From the NCBI GenBank assembly GCA_003818605.1, contig RPQS01000021.1, positions 1-64,000 on the forward strand: a DNA stretch of 64,000 bases, in the 5' to 3' direction. The stretch's first letter is position 1, and every line of letters begins with the position of its first letter. The translations under genes and the position numbers were made by a program. Below, piece by piece: positions 20,482 to 29,470 of the stretch. The stretch is from Candidatus Zhuqueibacterota bacterium. GTDB lineage: Bacteria; Electryoneota; RPQS01. The notes beneath the pieces are model-generated. The model did no database searches, had not been told where the DNA came from, and worked only from the letters and a program-made list of their open reading frames with translations.

Positions 20482-21441
20482 ATGAGTAGCAAGCGTGTAA
20501 ACCGTGCCCGAGAATTTGAAGGATTAGCAAAACATATTTTCCAGGGAATGCTTGAGCAAGACAGTGTAAAAACGCTTGATGTGAAACATGATGTGTCTAT
20601 TAAAGGAATAACGACGGTCCATCAAATTGACGTTTTCTGGAGATTTGAAATGGGCGGCGTCGAGTATAGCACTGTTGTACAATGCAAGAATTGGTCACGG
20701 CGGGTGTCAAAAGGTGAGATCCTAGAATTTAAAGGCGTACTTGATGATCTTCCTTATCAACCAAGGGGTATTTTTGTAGCGCGATCTGGGTATCAAAAAG
20801 GAGCCATTGAAGTAGCCGAGGCCAACGGCATCGAACTCTACGAGCTAAGATATCCTCATAGGAAAGATGTCGAGCCATTTGCACGAAGCCAAGGCATCAA
20901 TATTCCTCACCAAGGGGTGCAAATCAGCGAGCTTGAATTGGTATATGATAAGGAATGGGATAAAGTGGAAAAAGACCGTCTTGATATTTCCGAGGATAAA
21001 AAGCTATCAATTAAGGAAACATGGACAGCTGACAAAATGATACTATACACTGAAACAGATGTGCAGATAGCAACCGTAGCGAATGTACTAAAAACCTTTG
21101 TTGATTTCATCATTGTTAGTGATGCAAAAAACTTTATTGCGAAACTAGAACACGAAATTCCAACAAATATTCCATTCGATATTCCTTTCAAGGAACCTAC
21201 GTTCATACACACCCATAGTTCAGAATTTCCACGAATTAAGATAAATGGAATCAATGGCAAGTTTACATTTACTTCTCCTTTTGATCTTTTTCAGAACTTT
21301 TTTATAACACATGTTCCATATGTTCTTCGACGCTTGACAAACTTGAAACCTGGCGTTGACGATTGGAAAATGGTATCTTTAAACCAGAATTTCGATATTA
21401 CACCCAAGATTGCGACCAACACCCGGGAGGGTGTTGGGTAG
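20482..21441 (+). CDS. Second Mrr-like restriction endonuclease
   Basis: REFEGLAKHIFQGMLEQ...HQIDVFWRFEMGGVEYSTVVQCKNWSRRV (D...QxK) ... YQPRGIFVARSGYQKGAIEVAEANGIELYEL. Confidence 0.8.
   Translation: MSSKRVNRAREFEGLAKHIFQGMLEQDSVKTLDVKHDVSIKGITTVHQIDVFWRFEMGGVEYSTVVQCKNWSRRVSKGEILEFKGVLDDLPYQPRGIFVARSGYQKGAIEVAEANGIELYELRYPHRKDVEPFARSQGINIPHQGVQISELELVYDKEWDKVEKDRLDISEDKKLSIKETWTADKMILYTETDVQIATVANVLKTFVDFIIVSDAKNFIAKLEHEIPTNIPFDIPFKEPTFIHTHSSEFPRIKINGINGKFTFTSPFDLFQNFFITHVPYVLRRLTNLKPGVDDWKMVSLNQNFDITPKIATNTREGVG
21412..21438 (+). repeat. Palindromic module GCGACCAACACCC-GGGA-GGGTGTTGG, overlapping the 3' end of the second nuclease gene
   Basis: Same module is the inner core at 25359..25419 and 41026..41089. 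Confidence 0.75.
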
Positions 21442-21548
21442 TGACGGGCAGGCGAGAAGATTCCCCCCTTTCGTCCCCCCGCTAAAGCAGGGGGAAAGAA
21501 GAAAGAAAAACTCCCCCTTCACTTCCCCCCATGGAATGAGGGGAAGGA

Positions 21549-21582
21549 AAACGCGCGGGGTAAGGACACCCCGCGCGGCGAG
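21549..21582 (+). repeat. Hairpin module AACGCGCGGGGTAAGGACACCCCGCGCGGCGA
   Basis: Nearly identical to 43859..43892; related to 4392..4423. Confidence 0.65.
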
Positions 21583-21663
21583 AAGAGACCCCCTTTTATT
21601 TCCCCCATGGAATGGGGGAAAAGAAACGAAAACAACATTATTCATAAACACGGATGACAGATC

Positions 21664-22929
21664 ATGGAAGATTCCAAACGCAAAGACGCGATTTCGCTCT
21701 TTTATCTGAAGTACGGTTTTGGCACACGCTGTTTGCATGCCGGAGAAAAGATCGGGCAGCCGAAATCGAAAGCGCACACGAACGCGATTTTTCAGACCTC
21801 GACCTTCACCTTCGATGACGCGCAGGAAGGCGCGGATTTGTTCGCGCAAAAACGCGAAGGCTATGTGTACACACGCATGGGCAATCCAACCGTCGTCGTA
21901 GCCGAAGCCAAGCTGAATTCCCTCGAAGGCCGTGACATTAAATTGGCCGATCCGGAAAACGTGCGGGTGTCCTCGCTGCTCTTTTCCTCCGGCATGGGCG
22001 CAACCTCCACGCTGGCTTACGCTCTGTTAAAACCCGGCGACGTCCTGCTGCGCGGCCGCGTATTGTACGGCTCTACGGACGTGTTTTTCGAGAATATCCT
22101 GACCACATACGGCATCAAGCAGGTGATTGTGGACACGGAAGATCTCCGAGAGACCGAAAAGGCGATCAAGAAATATCCGAAGACGAAACTGCTGTTCTTC
22201 GAAACTCCGACGAATCCGATGCTCGAACTGACCGACATCGCGGAAACGTGCAAGATTGTCAAAGCGGTCAATCCGGACTGCATGATCTGCGTGGACAACA
22301 CATTTGCCACTCCGTATCTGCAAAATCCGCTGACGCTGGGCACTGACATTGTGATGCACAGCACGACCAAGTATCTTTCGGGTCACGGCACGATTGTGGG
22401 CGGGGCGCTGGTCACGCGGCACGAATGGGTGAAAAACGAGCTGTATAAAATCGTGAAGAATCACGGAGCATCGCCGTCGCCGTTCGACTGCTGGCTGTTG
22501 AATCTCGGCATGAAAACTCTACCGATCCGCGTGGAAAAACATTGCACGAACGCAATGGCGGTGGCGAAGTTTTTAGAGACGCATCCGAAAGTGGAGCGCG
22601 TGTATTATCCCGGTCTCCCCTCACATCCGCATCATGAACTGGCGAAGAAGCAGATGCGGGGTTTCGGCGGAATGATCTCGTTCGACATCAAGGGCGGCTA
22701 CGCAAGCGCGCAGAAGATGATGGACAACTGCCACATCTTTTCGATAGCCGTCAGTCTGGGCTGCGTGGATTCGCTGATTCAGCATCCGGCCTCGATGACG
22801 CATTCGGGAATGAGTCCGGAAGCGCTCGCGGCGGCGCACATCGGAGCAGGTCTTATCCGCCTGTCCGTGGGCATCGAAGACGTAGACGACATCATCAAGG
22901 ATTTGGATCACGCGCTGAAAATGAGCTGA
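21664..22929 (+). CDS. Trans-sulfuration PLP-dependent enzyme (cystathionine gamma-synthase/methionine gamma-lyase-like)
   Basis: FGTRCLHAG, YTRMGNPTV, MICVDNTFATPYLQNPLTLGTDIVMHSTTKYLSGH. Confidence 0.95.
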   Translation: MEDSKRKDAISLFYLKYGFGTRCLHAGEKIGQPKSKAHTNAIFQTSTFTFDDAQEGADLFAQKREGYVYTRMGNPTVVVAEAKLNSLEGRDIKLADPENVRVSSLLFSSGMGATSTLAYALLKPGDVLLRGRVLYGSTDVFFENILTTYGIKQVIVDTEDLRETEKAIKKYPKTKLLFFETPTNPMLELTDIAETCKIVKAVNPDCMICVDNTFATPYLQNPLTLGTDIVMHSTTKYLSGHGTIVGGALVTRHEWVKNELYKIVKNHGASPSPFDCWLLNLGMKTLPIRVEKHCTNAMAVAKFLETHPKVERVYYPGLPSHPHHELAKKQMRGFGGMISFDIKGGYASAQKMMDNCHIFSIAVSLGCVDSLIQHPASMTHSGMSPEALAAAHIGAGLIRLSVGIEDVDDIIKDLDHALKMS

Positions 22930-23017
22930 TCGCGCACCTGACCGTTTGTGCGATCACGCACATCCGGCGCAATTTATTACGAAAAGCGACCCAACCGGGC
23001 CGCTTTTCTTGCAGGTC

Positions 23018-23059
23018 AGTTCCGGCCGGGTTGCGAAGACTTAACCCGGCTCGGCGATC
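23018..23059 (+). repeat. Framed hairpin element, core CCGGGTTGCGAAGACTTAACCCGG
   Basis: cagttccgg-ccgggttgcgaagacttaacccgg-ctcggcga. Confidence 0.75.
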
Positions 23060-23066
23060 CACATAA

Positions 23067-23090
23067 AAGGCGGCCCGCGAGGGCCGCCTT
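23067..23090. terminator. Hairpin terminator AAGGCGGCCC/GGGCCGCCTT
   Basis: Perfect 10-bp stem, 4-nt loop, followed by ccttatt. Confidence 0.65.
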
Positions 23091-23116
23091 CCTTATTAAG
23101 TCCTTTTGATCCGACG

Positions 23117-23905
23117 CTATTTTTTCTGCGCGGATTTCGGCTGTTCCTTGACCGAGGGAACGATGACGGACGCGGGTTTGCGGCCGTTGCCGTCGCCATC
23201 CTGAATCTCTTGATCGATTCGACGGTTGGGCGGCGGATCCAGCTTATCGAGCTTGCGCCGTTCGATTTCGGCAGAAATGATGTACACGAAAAACAGAATT
23301 ACGGCGGCGGAAATCCCCATCCAGTCAAATAGCGTAAACGAATTTCCGAAAATCGTGATGCGGGGATTGTTCGTAAAGTAGACGACGGTATTGACGATCA
23401 TGATCACGATGCGGATTTCCGTCGGCCCGACGCCGGCAAAGGAAATTTTGAACACATCGCGGCTGAGCGAAACGATATAGACCAGCGTCATCATCGCAAA
23501 ATAAATCACCATAAGGAACAGCGCGATGCGCAAATCCATAATCGGCGAAACGCCCATGCCGAGACACATGAAAAACACGGCGACGGTGTCGCTGTAGTGA
23601 TCCACGAAGAAGCCGTAGCGATGGCGCTCGATTTTCCGGACGCGAGCCAGAGTGCCGTCAAGACTGTCGCCCACCCAATTCAGGACAAATCCGAGATTCG
23701 CCACCCACAGCCAGTTGTAACTGAACATGGTCAGCCAGTACGCCACACCGATCAGCACGGCGGAATACTGACCGAGAAAAGTCAGGTGGTCGGGAGTGAC
23801 CCAAGCCGGCAGGCGGCGTGCCATCCACGGCAGCGCTCTCCGTTCGAACGGCCCGAGAATAATATCGTTAATTCGCTTGGGTGATTTCTCCGAAGCGCTC
23901 GTCAT
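23117..23905 (-). CDS. CDP-alcohol phosphatidyltransferase family protein
   Basis: NWVGDSLDGTLARVRKIERHRYGFFVDHYSDTV (DGxxAR...GxxxDxxxD). Confidence 0.92.
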   Translation of the reverse strand: MTSASEKSPKRINDIILGPFERRALPWMARRLPAWVTPDHLTFLGQYSAVLIGVAYWLTMFSYNWLWVANLGFVLNWVGDSLDGTLARVRKIERHRYGFFVDHYSDTVAVFFMCLGMGVSPIMDLRIALFLMVIYFAMMTLVYIVSLSRDVFKISFAGVGPTEIRIVIMIVNTVVYFTNNPRITIFGNSFTLFDWMGISAAVILFFVYIISAEIERRKLDKLDPPPNRRIDQEIQDGDGNGRKPASVIVPSVKEQPKSAQKK

Positions 23906-24426
23906 CAGGTCTCCTTGAAAATTATCTTGTCATTGAGCCAGAACTTCACGAAAGGTCCGGCACACATACCCACGATATTCGCCAGCATATAATGCACGTT
24001 CAAAAACGTTGATAAGGACCAGAGCACGGAAATGTTCACGGAGAAATCCACCGCTCCGGTGGCCGCGTTGTAGAGCAGCAGCTGCCGGAAGAACGATTTT
24101 TTGTGGCCGTTGTTGCGTTCCGCCCAAGCCCACTGACGGTGCCAGATGAAGTTGTGAATAATCGCCACTTCAATGGCGATCATGCTGGCCGGGATCAACG
24201 GCACGTGCAGTCCGCCTTTGAGGGTAAACAGCACGGCGGAATTGACGAGCATGCCCAGCCAGCCGACGGCCATGAATTTGCCGCCGCGAAAGAGCATGGA
24301 CAACCGCGCACGCTGCTGATCCGCCGCGACCGTTTTCTCGTCTCGCGCGTGAAATCTTTTTTCCGGCGGATCCGCAGCAGATGATACGGCGGATTGCTTC
24401 AGCGCAACCGATTCTCTTGAATTCAT
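23905..24426 (-). CDS. GtrA-like membrane protein
   Basis: RGGKFMAVGWLGMLVNSAVLFTLK...IAIEVAIIHNFIWHRQWAW...KFWLNDKIIF. Confidence 0.9.
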   Translation of the reverse strand: MNSRESVALKQSAVSSAADPPEKRFHARDEKTVAADQQRARLSMLFRGGKFMAVGWLGMLVNSAVLFTLKGGLHVPLIPASMIAIEVAIIHNFIWHRQWAWAERNNGHKKSFFRQLLLYNAATGAVDFSVNISVLWSLSTFLNVHYMLANIVGMCAGPFVKFWLNDKIIFKET

Positions 24427-25349
24427 CGGCGACTCTTCATGATGTCTTCCACGAAGGCGGGAACGTCCGGTTCGGGAGCGAGCGGCAGACCTTGAGCCAT
24501 TCGCCAGCGTTGAATCCATGAGCATCCCTTCTTCGTTGCGGGAACGTGCCGGTTGTAGACCGTATCCCGCAGCGCTTCTTCTAAAGTAATCAGTGAGTAG
24601 CCCCGGCGTTGCAGCACATTATATATCTGTGAAAAATACTCCGCATTCAAGCGATGCGCGTGCAGCAGAAGAATTTGCGGGATCTCGCGGCCCGCCGTTT
24701 CCACGGATAACCGCTCATAGAAGGCAAAGACGCTGTCCATATACGGCACGTATGCCGCAACAACGGAATCCTCAAGCGCGGAATTGCCCTGTTCCCGCGC
24801 GACGTCGTAGGCATAGCCGAACATGTAGTCCGCGTTGTCAATCGTCACGGGCGCGATCGTATATCCGTGATCCAGAAGAAAAATATTCAGGCTGTCCTGA
24901 TAGCCGGAGGAAGCCCCCATGTGCAAATACGGATGACGAAAATAATGCCGCTTCGGATTCCATGCGCCGGAATGTTCGCGCAACGGCTGTTCGCCGCGCA
25001 GCACGTCTTCCTGATACTCCGCTAACGAAACCGCATTGGCGTCCGGATGCGAATACGTGTGATTCCCGAGTTCGAGCCCGGCGGAAATCCATCGTCGCAG
25101 AAGGATTGCGCGCGCCCCTTGCTCTTTTTTGACATTTAGTTTGTTTCCGTTGACGAATCCCACGGCGGGAAGCCGATGCTCTTCGAAAAAGCCGACCAGA
25201 CCATTCGTAATTCCGGTGATCGCGGTCAGGTTACCGCGCTGGGCGGGCAGGTCATCAAAGGTAACGGCGATGCGGCGCGCAACCTGAAGCGTATCGGCAA
25301 AAGCAGCCGACGTCCACAAGGCAATCACGATGACCAAGAATCGTCGCAT
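24423..25349 (-). CDS. Polysaccharide deacetylase (NodB-like), secreted
   Basis: IAVTFDDLP, LGNHTYSHPD, FRHPYLHMG; signal peptide. Confidence 0.92.
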   Translation of the reverse strand: MRRFLVIVIALWTSAAFADTLQVARRIAVTFDDLPAQRGNLTAITGITNGLVGFFEEHRLPAVGFVNGNKLNVKKEQGARAILLRRWISAGLELGNHTYSHPDANAVSLAEYQEDVLRGEQPLREHSGAWNPKRHYFRHPYLHMGASSGYQDSLNIFLLDHGYTIAPVTIDNADYMFGYAYDVAREQGNSALEDSVVAAYVPYMDSVFAFYERLSVETAGREIPQILLLHAHRLNAEYFSQIYNVLQRRGYSLITLEEALRDTVYNRHVPATKKGCSWIQRWRMAQGLPLAPEPDVPAFVEDIMKSRR

Positions 25350-25358
25350 GCGTATTCC

Positions 25359-25419
25359 GATTCCGGCCGGGTTGCGACCAACACCCATAAGGGTGTTGGC
25401 TATTTAACCCGGCTCGGCA
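25359..25419 (+). repeat. Nested framed hairpin element: frame / CCGGGTT..AACCCGG / CCAACACCC..GGGTGTTGG
   Basis: gattccggccgggttgcgaccaacacccataagggtgttggctatttaacccggctcggc. Confidence 0.85.
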
Positions 25420-25424
25420 GTAAA

Positions 25425-26753
25425 TTAAATTCCCGCAATCGTCATGATTTCGAGCAGCCAGATGCCCAGGAATAATCCCAGAATAAACAGCAGAAGCAAA
25501 CGCCGCCACGGGGGAGAGTCTTTCCAGACGCGCGGCTTATACAAGGCGCCCGCTCCGACGATGCAGGCCGGGATGTAAGGAAAATGATAGCGCGCCAAGC
25601 CGTAGGACATACAAGCGGCCATCACGCCAAGAAAAAGCTGCAGAATGAAAATTCCGCGTGCAGGAAAATGGCGCACAAGATAGAAACCGGAGACTCCCAA
25701 GCTCACGATCAGCATGTACGGCAGAGCGGCCAGAATCAGCCAGAGGAGAGGCAGCGACCGGAGATGCTCACGCAGCGATGTGTCGCGCACGGGAAGATAG
25801 TGCGCCCACAAGCTCATATCGGTCGCCCACAAATAAGCGAACTTGCGTCCCCAGAGATCCACGGTTTCGCGCTTGTGTTCGCGCATGTAGTCCCGGGCAA
25901 TCGCCGTTCCGGCGCGGTCGCGCGCGGCTTCGCCGCGTTCGGCAGGCGGCAACAAACCCTGAACGTCCTCATCGAACAGATAGGTCCCGGTTGCGCGCGG
26001 ATTATTGCCGATGAGCAGATTGATTCCGCCGTTCGTGTTGAGTGCGAAGCGATCCAACACCATCGCATTGCGGATCATCCATGGCACGGTCACGATCAGG
26101 CTCGCGGCCAGGACGATTAGCACCGCGCGCCAGCGGTCTTTGCGCGGAGCTTCATACCGGATTAAGGCGATATAAACCAAAACCGCCACAAGCAAAATCA
26201 TGCCCACCGCGCGCGCCAGCATAACCAAGCCGAGCGCAAGGCCAAGCAGGGCGGCGTCCGGGGTGCGATAGCCGCGGTCATTGAGGCGGTCGTGCAGAAC
26301 AAGCGCGAGCACCCACAAGAAAACAAACAGAGTTTCGGTAAGAAAGAGCGCGCTGAAAATAACGGCGGCGGGATAAAAAATCCAGACCGCAGCCATGACG
26401 AGCGCCACAGACTCGGAGAAGCGGGTGCGGCCAAGCCGGTAGATCAACATCCCCGTGGTCACGCTCAATATCACCTGCAAATAGAGCACGAGCGGAATGG
26501 AATCGCCGGTCAGCCGAAAAACGACCGATGCCACGACGGGGAAAAGCATATCGCGGTAAGCGGTCTGTTCTCCGTTCAGCGCAAAGCCATGTCCGTGCGC
26601 TAAATTGTACGTAATCGCTACATATTCCCCCTCATCGGGAGCGCGCAGGATAGCATCGGCAGGCCGCTGCTGGATCATCATCACGCGCAAAATCGCACCG
26701 ATGACGATCAGCGCAAGAAAAACTCTGCGGGAATTGATTACCGGATTGAGCAC
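25425..26753 (-). CDS. Glycosyltransferase family 39-type membrane protein
   Basis: DEGEYVAITYNLAHGHGF near N-term; multi-TM; LFLTETLFVFLWV. Confidence 0.85.
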   Translation of the reverse strand: MLNPVINSRRVFLALIVIGAILRVMMIQQRPADAILRAPDEGEYVAITYNLAHGHGFALNGEQTAYRDMLFPVVASVVFRLTGDSIPLVLYLQVILSVTTGMLIYRLGRTRFSESVALVMAAVWIFYPAAVIFSALFLTETLFVFLWVLALVLHDRLNDRGYRTPDAALLGLALGLVMLARAVGMILLVAVLVYIALIRYEAPRKDRWRAVLIVLAASLIVTVPWMIRNAMVLDRFALNTNGGINLLIGNNPRATGTYLFDEDVQGLLPPAERGEAARDRAGTAIARDYMREHKRETVDLWGRKFAYLWATDMSLWAHYLPVRDTSLREHLRSLPLLWLILAALPYMLIVSLGVSGFYLVRHFPARGIFILQLFLGVMAACMSYGLARYHFPYIPACIVGAGALYKPRVWKDSPPWRRLLLLFILGLFLGIWLLEIMTIAGI

Positions 26754-26765
26754 CGCGTCCCGCTT

Positions 26766-27680
26766 TTACTTTTTCTCTTCGGTGAAGTTCGCGAATTTGT
26801 ACGCGACACCCAGCGTCAGCGTTTCCTTGAAACGGCCGGCTTTGGAAATCTCTTTGTCATAGAGCAGCTGCCAGGCGAGACTCACCTGCAAAATGGACGT
26901 CAAGTTCGCGCGCAGCATGTTGTCCCAATTCATGTCCACCGTTTTCCAGTCATTGTTCAGCTCATCGCTCCTGGAATTGAAAAGCGCCTGAAAGAGCGTA
27001 AGCTGGGAGACGAAGCTGTATTTGGCTTTGGCCGAACCCAATTGCCAGTCGGTGACCCATTCGAGACCACCGTCGTTGGTGGTTTCGCTGATGGTTTTAT
27101 CTGGATCGGCAGGATCATCCATTGTCACCATGTGCTGGCGGAAGCCCGCGCCCAGTCTTGTCGTGAGAACATTTTTGTCGGGCACTTTAATGATGTCGCG
27201 GGCGACGCCAGCGGCCTCGGTGAGATCAATCGGATTGACGTAGCGTTTCTTGCTGCCCGACGCATCGAGGAACTGCGACTCGAAAATCCCGGAGAGATAC
27301 GGATCCACCACCCAACCGCGCGTCAAACGCAGGATGCCGTCGTAGCGGATTTTATCCGCCGCCTTCTGGGGCTTAGCCCATTCCTTCGTGTCTTTGTTCT
27401 GGCTGTGGATCTGTCCGAAGGCGAGTTTCAGTTCGTTGCCCCACCACCAGCTTGGCATCAATTGCTTGTCGGCTTTACCGCGAAAGCCCGCCACCCAAAT
27501 AATCGAGCCCGCTTCGCCGCCCGTCCAATTGTCGGAATAGGCGGCCTGCGTGACGCCAATTCCGGTTTCGAACTGGATTTTCCACGGATTCGCCGTCACG
27601 GAAACGGAGTCCGCGGCGAATAATTGTCCGGCAAGTGAAAGGATGATAAAAACGACAACCGGAAGATATGCTCTACTCAA
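26766..27680 (-). CDS. DUF3078-type outer-membrane protein
   Basis: Signal peptide; WKIQFETGIGVTQAAYSDNWTGGEAGSIIWVAGF; beta-rich. Confidence 0.75.
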   Translation of the reverse strand: MSRAYLPVVVFIILSLAGQLFAADSVSVTANPWKIQFETGIGVTQAAYSDNWTGGEAGSIIWVAGFRGKADKQLMPSWWWGNELKLAFGQIHSQNKDTKEWAKPQKAADKIRYDGILRLTRGWVVDPYLSGIFESQFLDASGSKKRYVNPIDLTEAAGVARDIIKVPDKNVLTTRLGAGFRQHMVTMDDPADPDKTISETTNDGGLEWVTDWQLGSAKAKYSFVSQLTLFQALFNSRSDELNNDWKTVDMNWDNMLRANLTSILQVSLAWQLLYDKEISKAGRFKETLTLGVAYKFANFTEEKK

Positions 27681-27692
27681 GCGTTGTCTCCT

Positions 27693-28145
27693 TCAGGATT
27701 TCAGATCGGACGTGCAGAAGGCACAGCGCGTGGCCTTGATGGGAATCGTAGACAGGCAATGCGGACACGTTTTCGTCGTCGGTTCGGCGGATGCGGGCGC
27801 CGGCGGTTTCTGAAGTTTGTTGATGCTGCGAATCAACAGGAAAATCGCAAAGGCGACGATGACAAAATTAATAATGGTGTTGATGAACAAACCATAGTTC
27901 AGGCTAACGGCTCCGGCGGCTTTCGAAGCGGCTAATGAAGCATACGGCCCCGGAGTGGCGCCTTCTTTCAGGACGACGAACAGATTGGAAAAATCCACAT
28001 TGCCGAGCAGCATGCCGATGGGCGGCATAATCACGTCGGCCACCAAGGAACTCACGATGGTTCCGAAGGCGGCGCCGATGATGATACCGACCGCCATGTC
28101 CACGACATTGCCGCGCATGGCAAATTCTTTGAACTCTTTCAGCAT
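27693..28145 (-). CDS. mscL: Large-conductance mechanosensitive channel with C-terminal zinc-ribbon-like tail
   Basis: [44 protein letters not shown]; tail [18 protein letters not shown]. Confidence 0.96.
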   Translation of the reverse strand: MLKEFKEFAMRGNVVDMAVGIIIGAAFGTIVSSLVADVIMPPIGMLLGNVDFSNLFVVLKEGATPGPYASLAASKAAGAVSLNYGLFINTIINFVIVAFAIFLLIRSINKLQKPPAPASAEPTTKTCPHCLSTIPIKATRCAFCTSDLKS

Positions 28146-28222
28146 GGTCTCTCCTTCCGTTATATTTCAACCGATGGACAGAGAAACATCCGCGACGGGA
28201 AAACGTCTTTGGCCGGAAAGGT

Positions 28223-28669
28223 TCAGGCGGATGCGGGAATAAATTCTTCGCGGGGTTGGGCAGCAGCTACTCCGGCATGCTGTGTGACAAAAGCAGCGAT
28301 GCGGTTGAGCGTGTCCACATCGAGGTGATGTTCCATGATGCACGCTTCCCGTTCGGCGGCGCACTCGCTTACCCCTAAAACTTCGATCAGGAATTTGCGG
28401 ATGAGATCGAAGCGGTCGCAGATGCTGCGCCCCAGAGTGCGGCCGTAATCCGTAAGCGTGATGAGGCCGTAGCTTTCCTGCTGCACTAATCCCGCATCGC
28501 GCAGGCAATCCACGGCATGACGGGCGGTGGGCAAACGCACGCCTTGCGTGTTGGCTAAATCCGTGAGCCGGACTCCGCCTCCCGAACGGGCAAGTTGGTA
28601 GAGTGCGCGCAGATAATTCTCGCGGGTCGGCGTGAGAGTCTTGGAGGTCTTGGAAGTGTATTGATGCAC
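28223..28669 (-). CDS. DtxR/MntR family metal-dependent transcriptional regulator
   Basis: TRENYLRALYQLARSGGGVRLTDLANTQGVRLPTARHAVDCLRDAGLVQQESYGLITLTDYGR. Confidence 0.9.
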   Translation of the reverse strand: MHQYTSKTSKTLTPTRENYLRALYQLARSGGGVRLTDLANTQGVRLPTARHAVDCLRDAGLVQQESYGLITLTDYGRTLGRSICDRFDLIRKFLIEVLGVSECAAEREACIMEHHLDVDTLNRIAAFVTQHAGVAAAQPREEFIPASA

Positions 28670-28845
28670 GAAACTTACGAGGAGGTTTGAAAGGGGAAAG
28701 CCATTGGTTTTCGGATAAAAAATGCCGTCCGGTCAGCGGCTGGCACATCCTTAATGATAGCAACAATTTCGGGAAAGTCAACCGTGATTGAAAGATGTTT
28801 CAGGTGGACAGAGCGGCCATGTAGGCCGCTCTGTCCAAACTGAGT

Positions 28846-29469
28846 TTATTTTCGCCGTTTATTGTCTTGTGATGCGGCTTTCGGATTTTCTGCGGTTCGC
28901 GGCTCGCTCGGCGCGTTCTTGTTCGTAACGGCCGCCGACTTCGCGGCGGCAGTAATGTCCGGTTTGACCGGTTCGATGACGATCGGATGGGGTGTGTTGG
29001 ACGCTTCCACGCAATAGAAATACTTAGCGCGCGGCAGGATGTCCGTGGCATTGAGATCGGTGTAGGTGGTATCGGTTACAATGCCGATTAAGCTGGATGG
29101 CCCCGGCAGAAACGTAACGATGGTATCGCGGAATACCTTGTACCGTTCCGCGCCGAAAATGGGATCCCAATAAAGCGTTACGTTCGGGGGAACGACTTTA
29201 ATAACCAATTCCTGAATCGGGCTGAGCGGGTGAACCGCGAAACTTGGGGAGAGATAACCCGCATAGAGCACGAAGTCTGCACTGGTCTGCACACCAATGG
29301 GTGTGGGCTGACCGAACGCGTTGTAGAGTTTGAAATCGGCGGATGTGCCGCCCGCGCCGCCCGCATCAATGACGGATTTGGTGATGCGGAAGTCCTCGCT
29401 TTGCTGGGGCTGCGCGAAAGCCATAAAAGAAAAGACTGCCAGAATGAGTAAAATGAAAGTTGTTTTCAT
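28846..29469 (-). CDS. Secreted protein, possible Fn3-like fold, function unknown
   Basis: Signal peptide; SVIDAGGAGGTSADFKLYNAFGQPTPIGVQTSADFVLYAGYLSP. Confidence 0.6.
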   Translation of the reverse strand: MKTTFILLILAVFSFMAFAQPQQSEDFRITKSVIDAGGAGGTSADFKLYNAFGQPTPIGVQTSADFVLYAGYLSPSFAVHPLSPIQELVIKVVPPNVTLYWDPIFGAERYKVFRDTIVTFLPGPSSLIGIVTDTTYTDLNATDILPRAKYFYCVEASNTPHPIVIEPVKPDITAAAKSAAVTNKNAPSEPRTAENPKAASQDNKRRK

Positions 29470-29470
29470 C

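Noticed and set aside
21379-21849. 156-aa minus-strand ORF with 'FPPFHGGNKRGS' peptides
   Set aside because: Translation of C-tract/G-tract intergenic repeats antisense to real genes.
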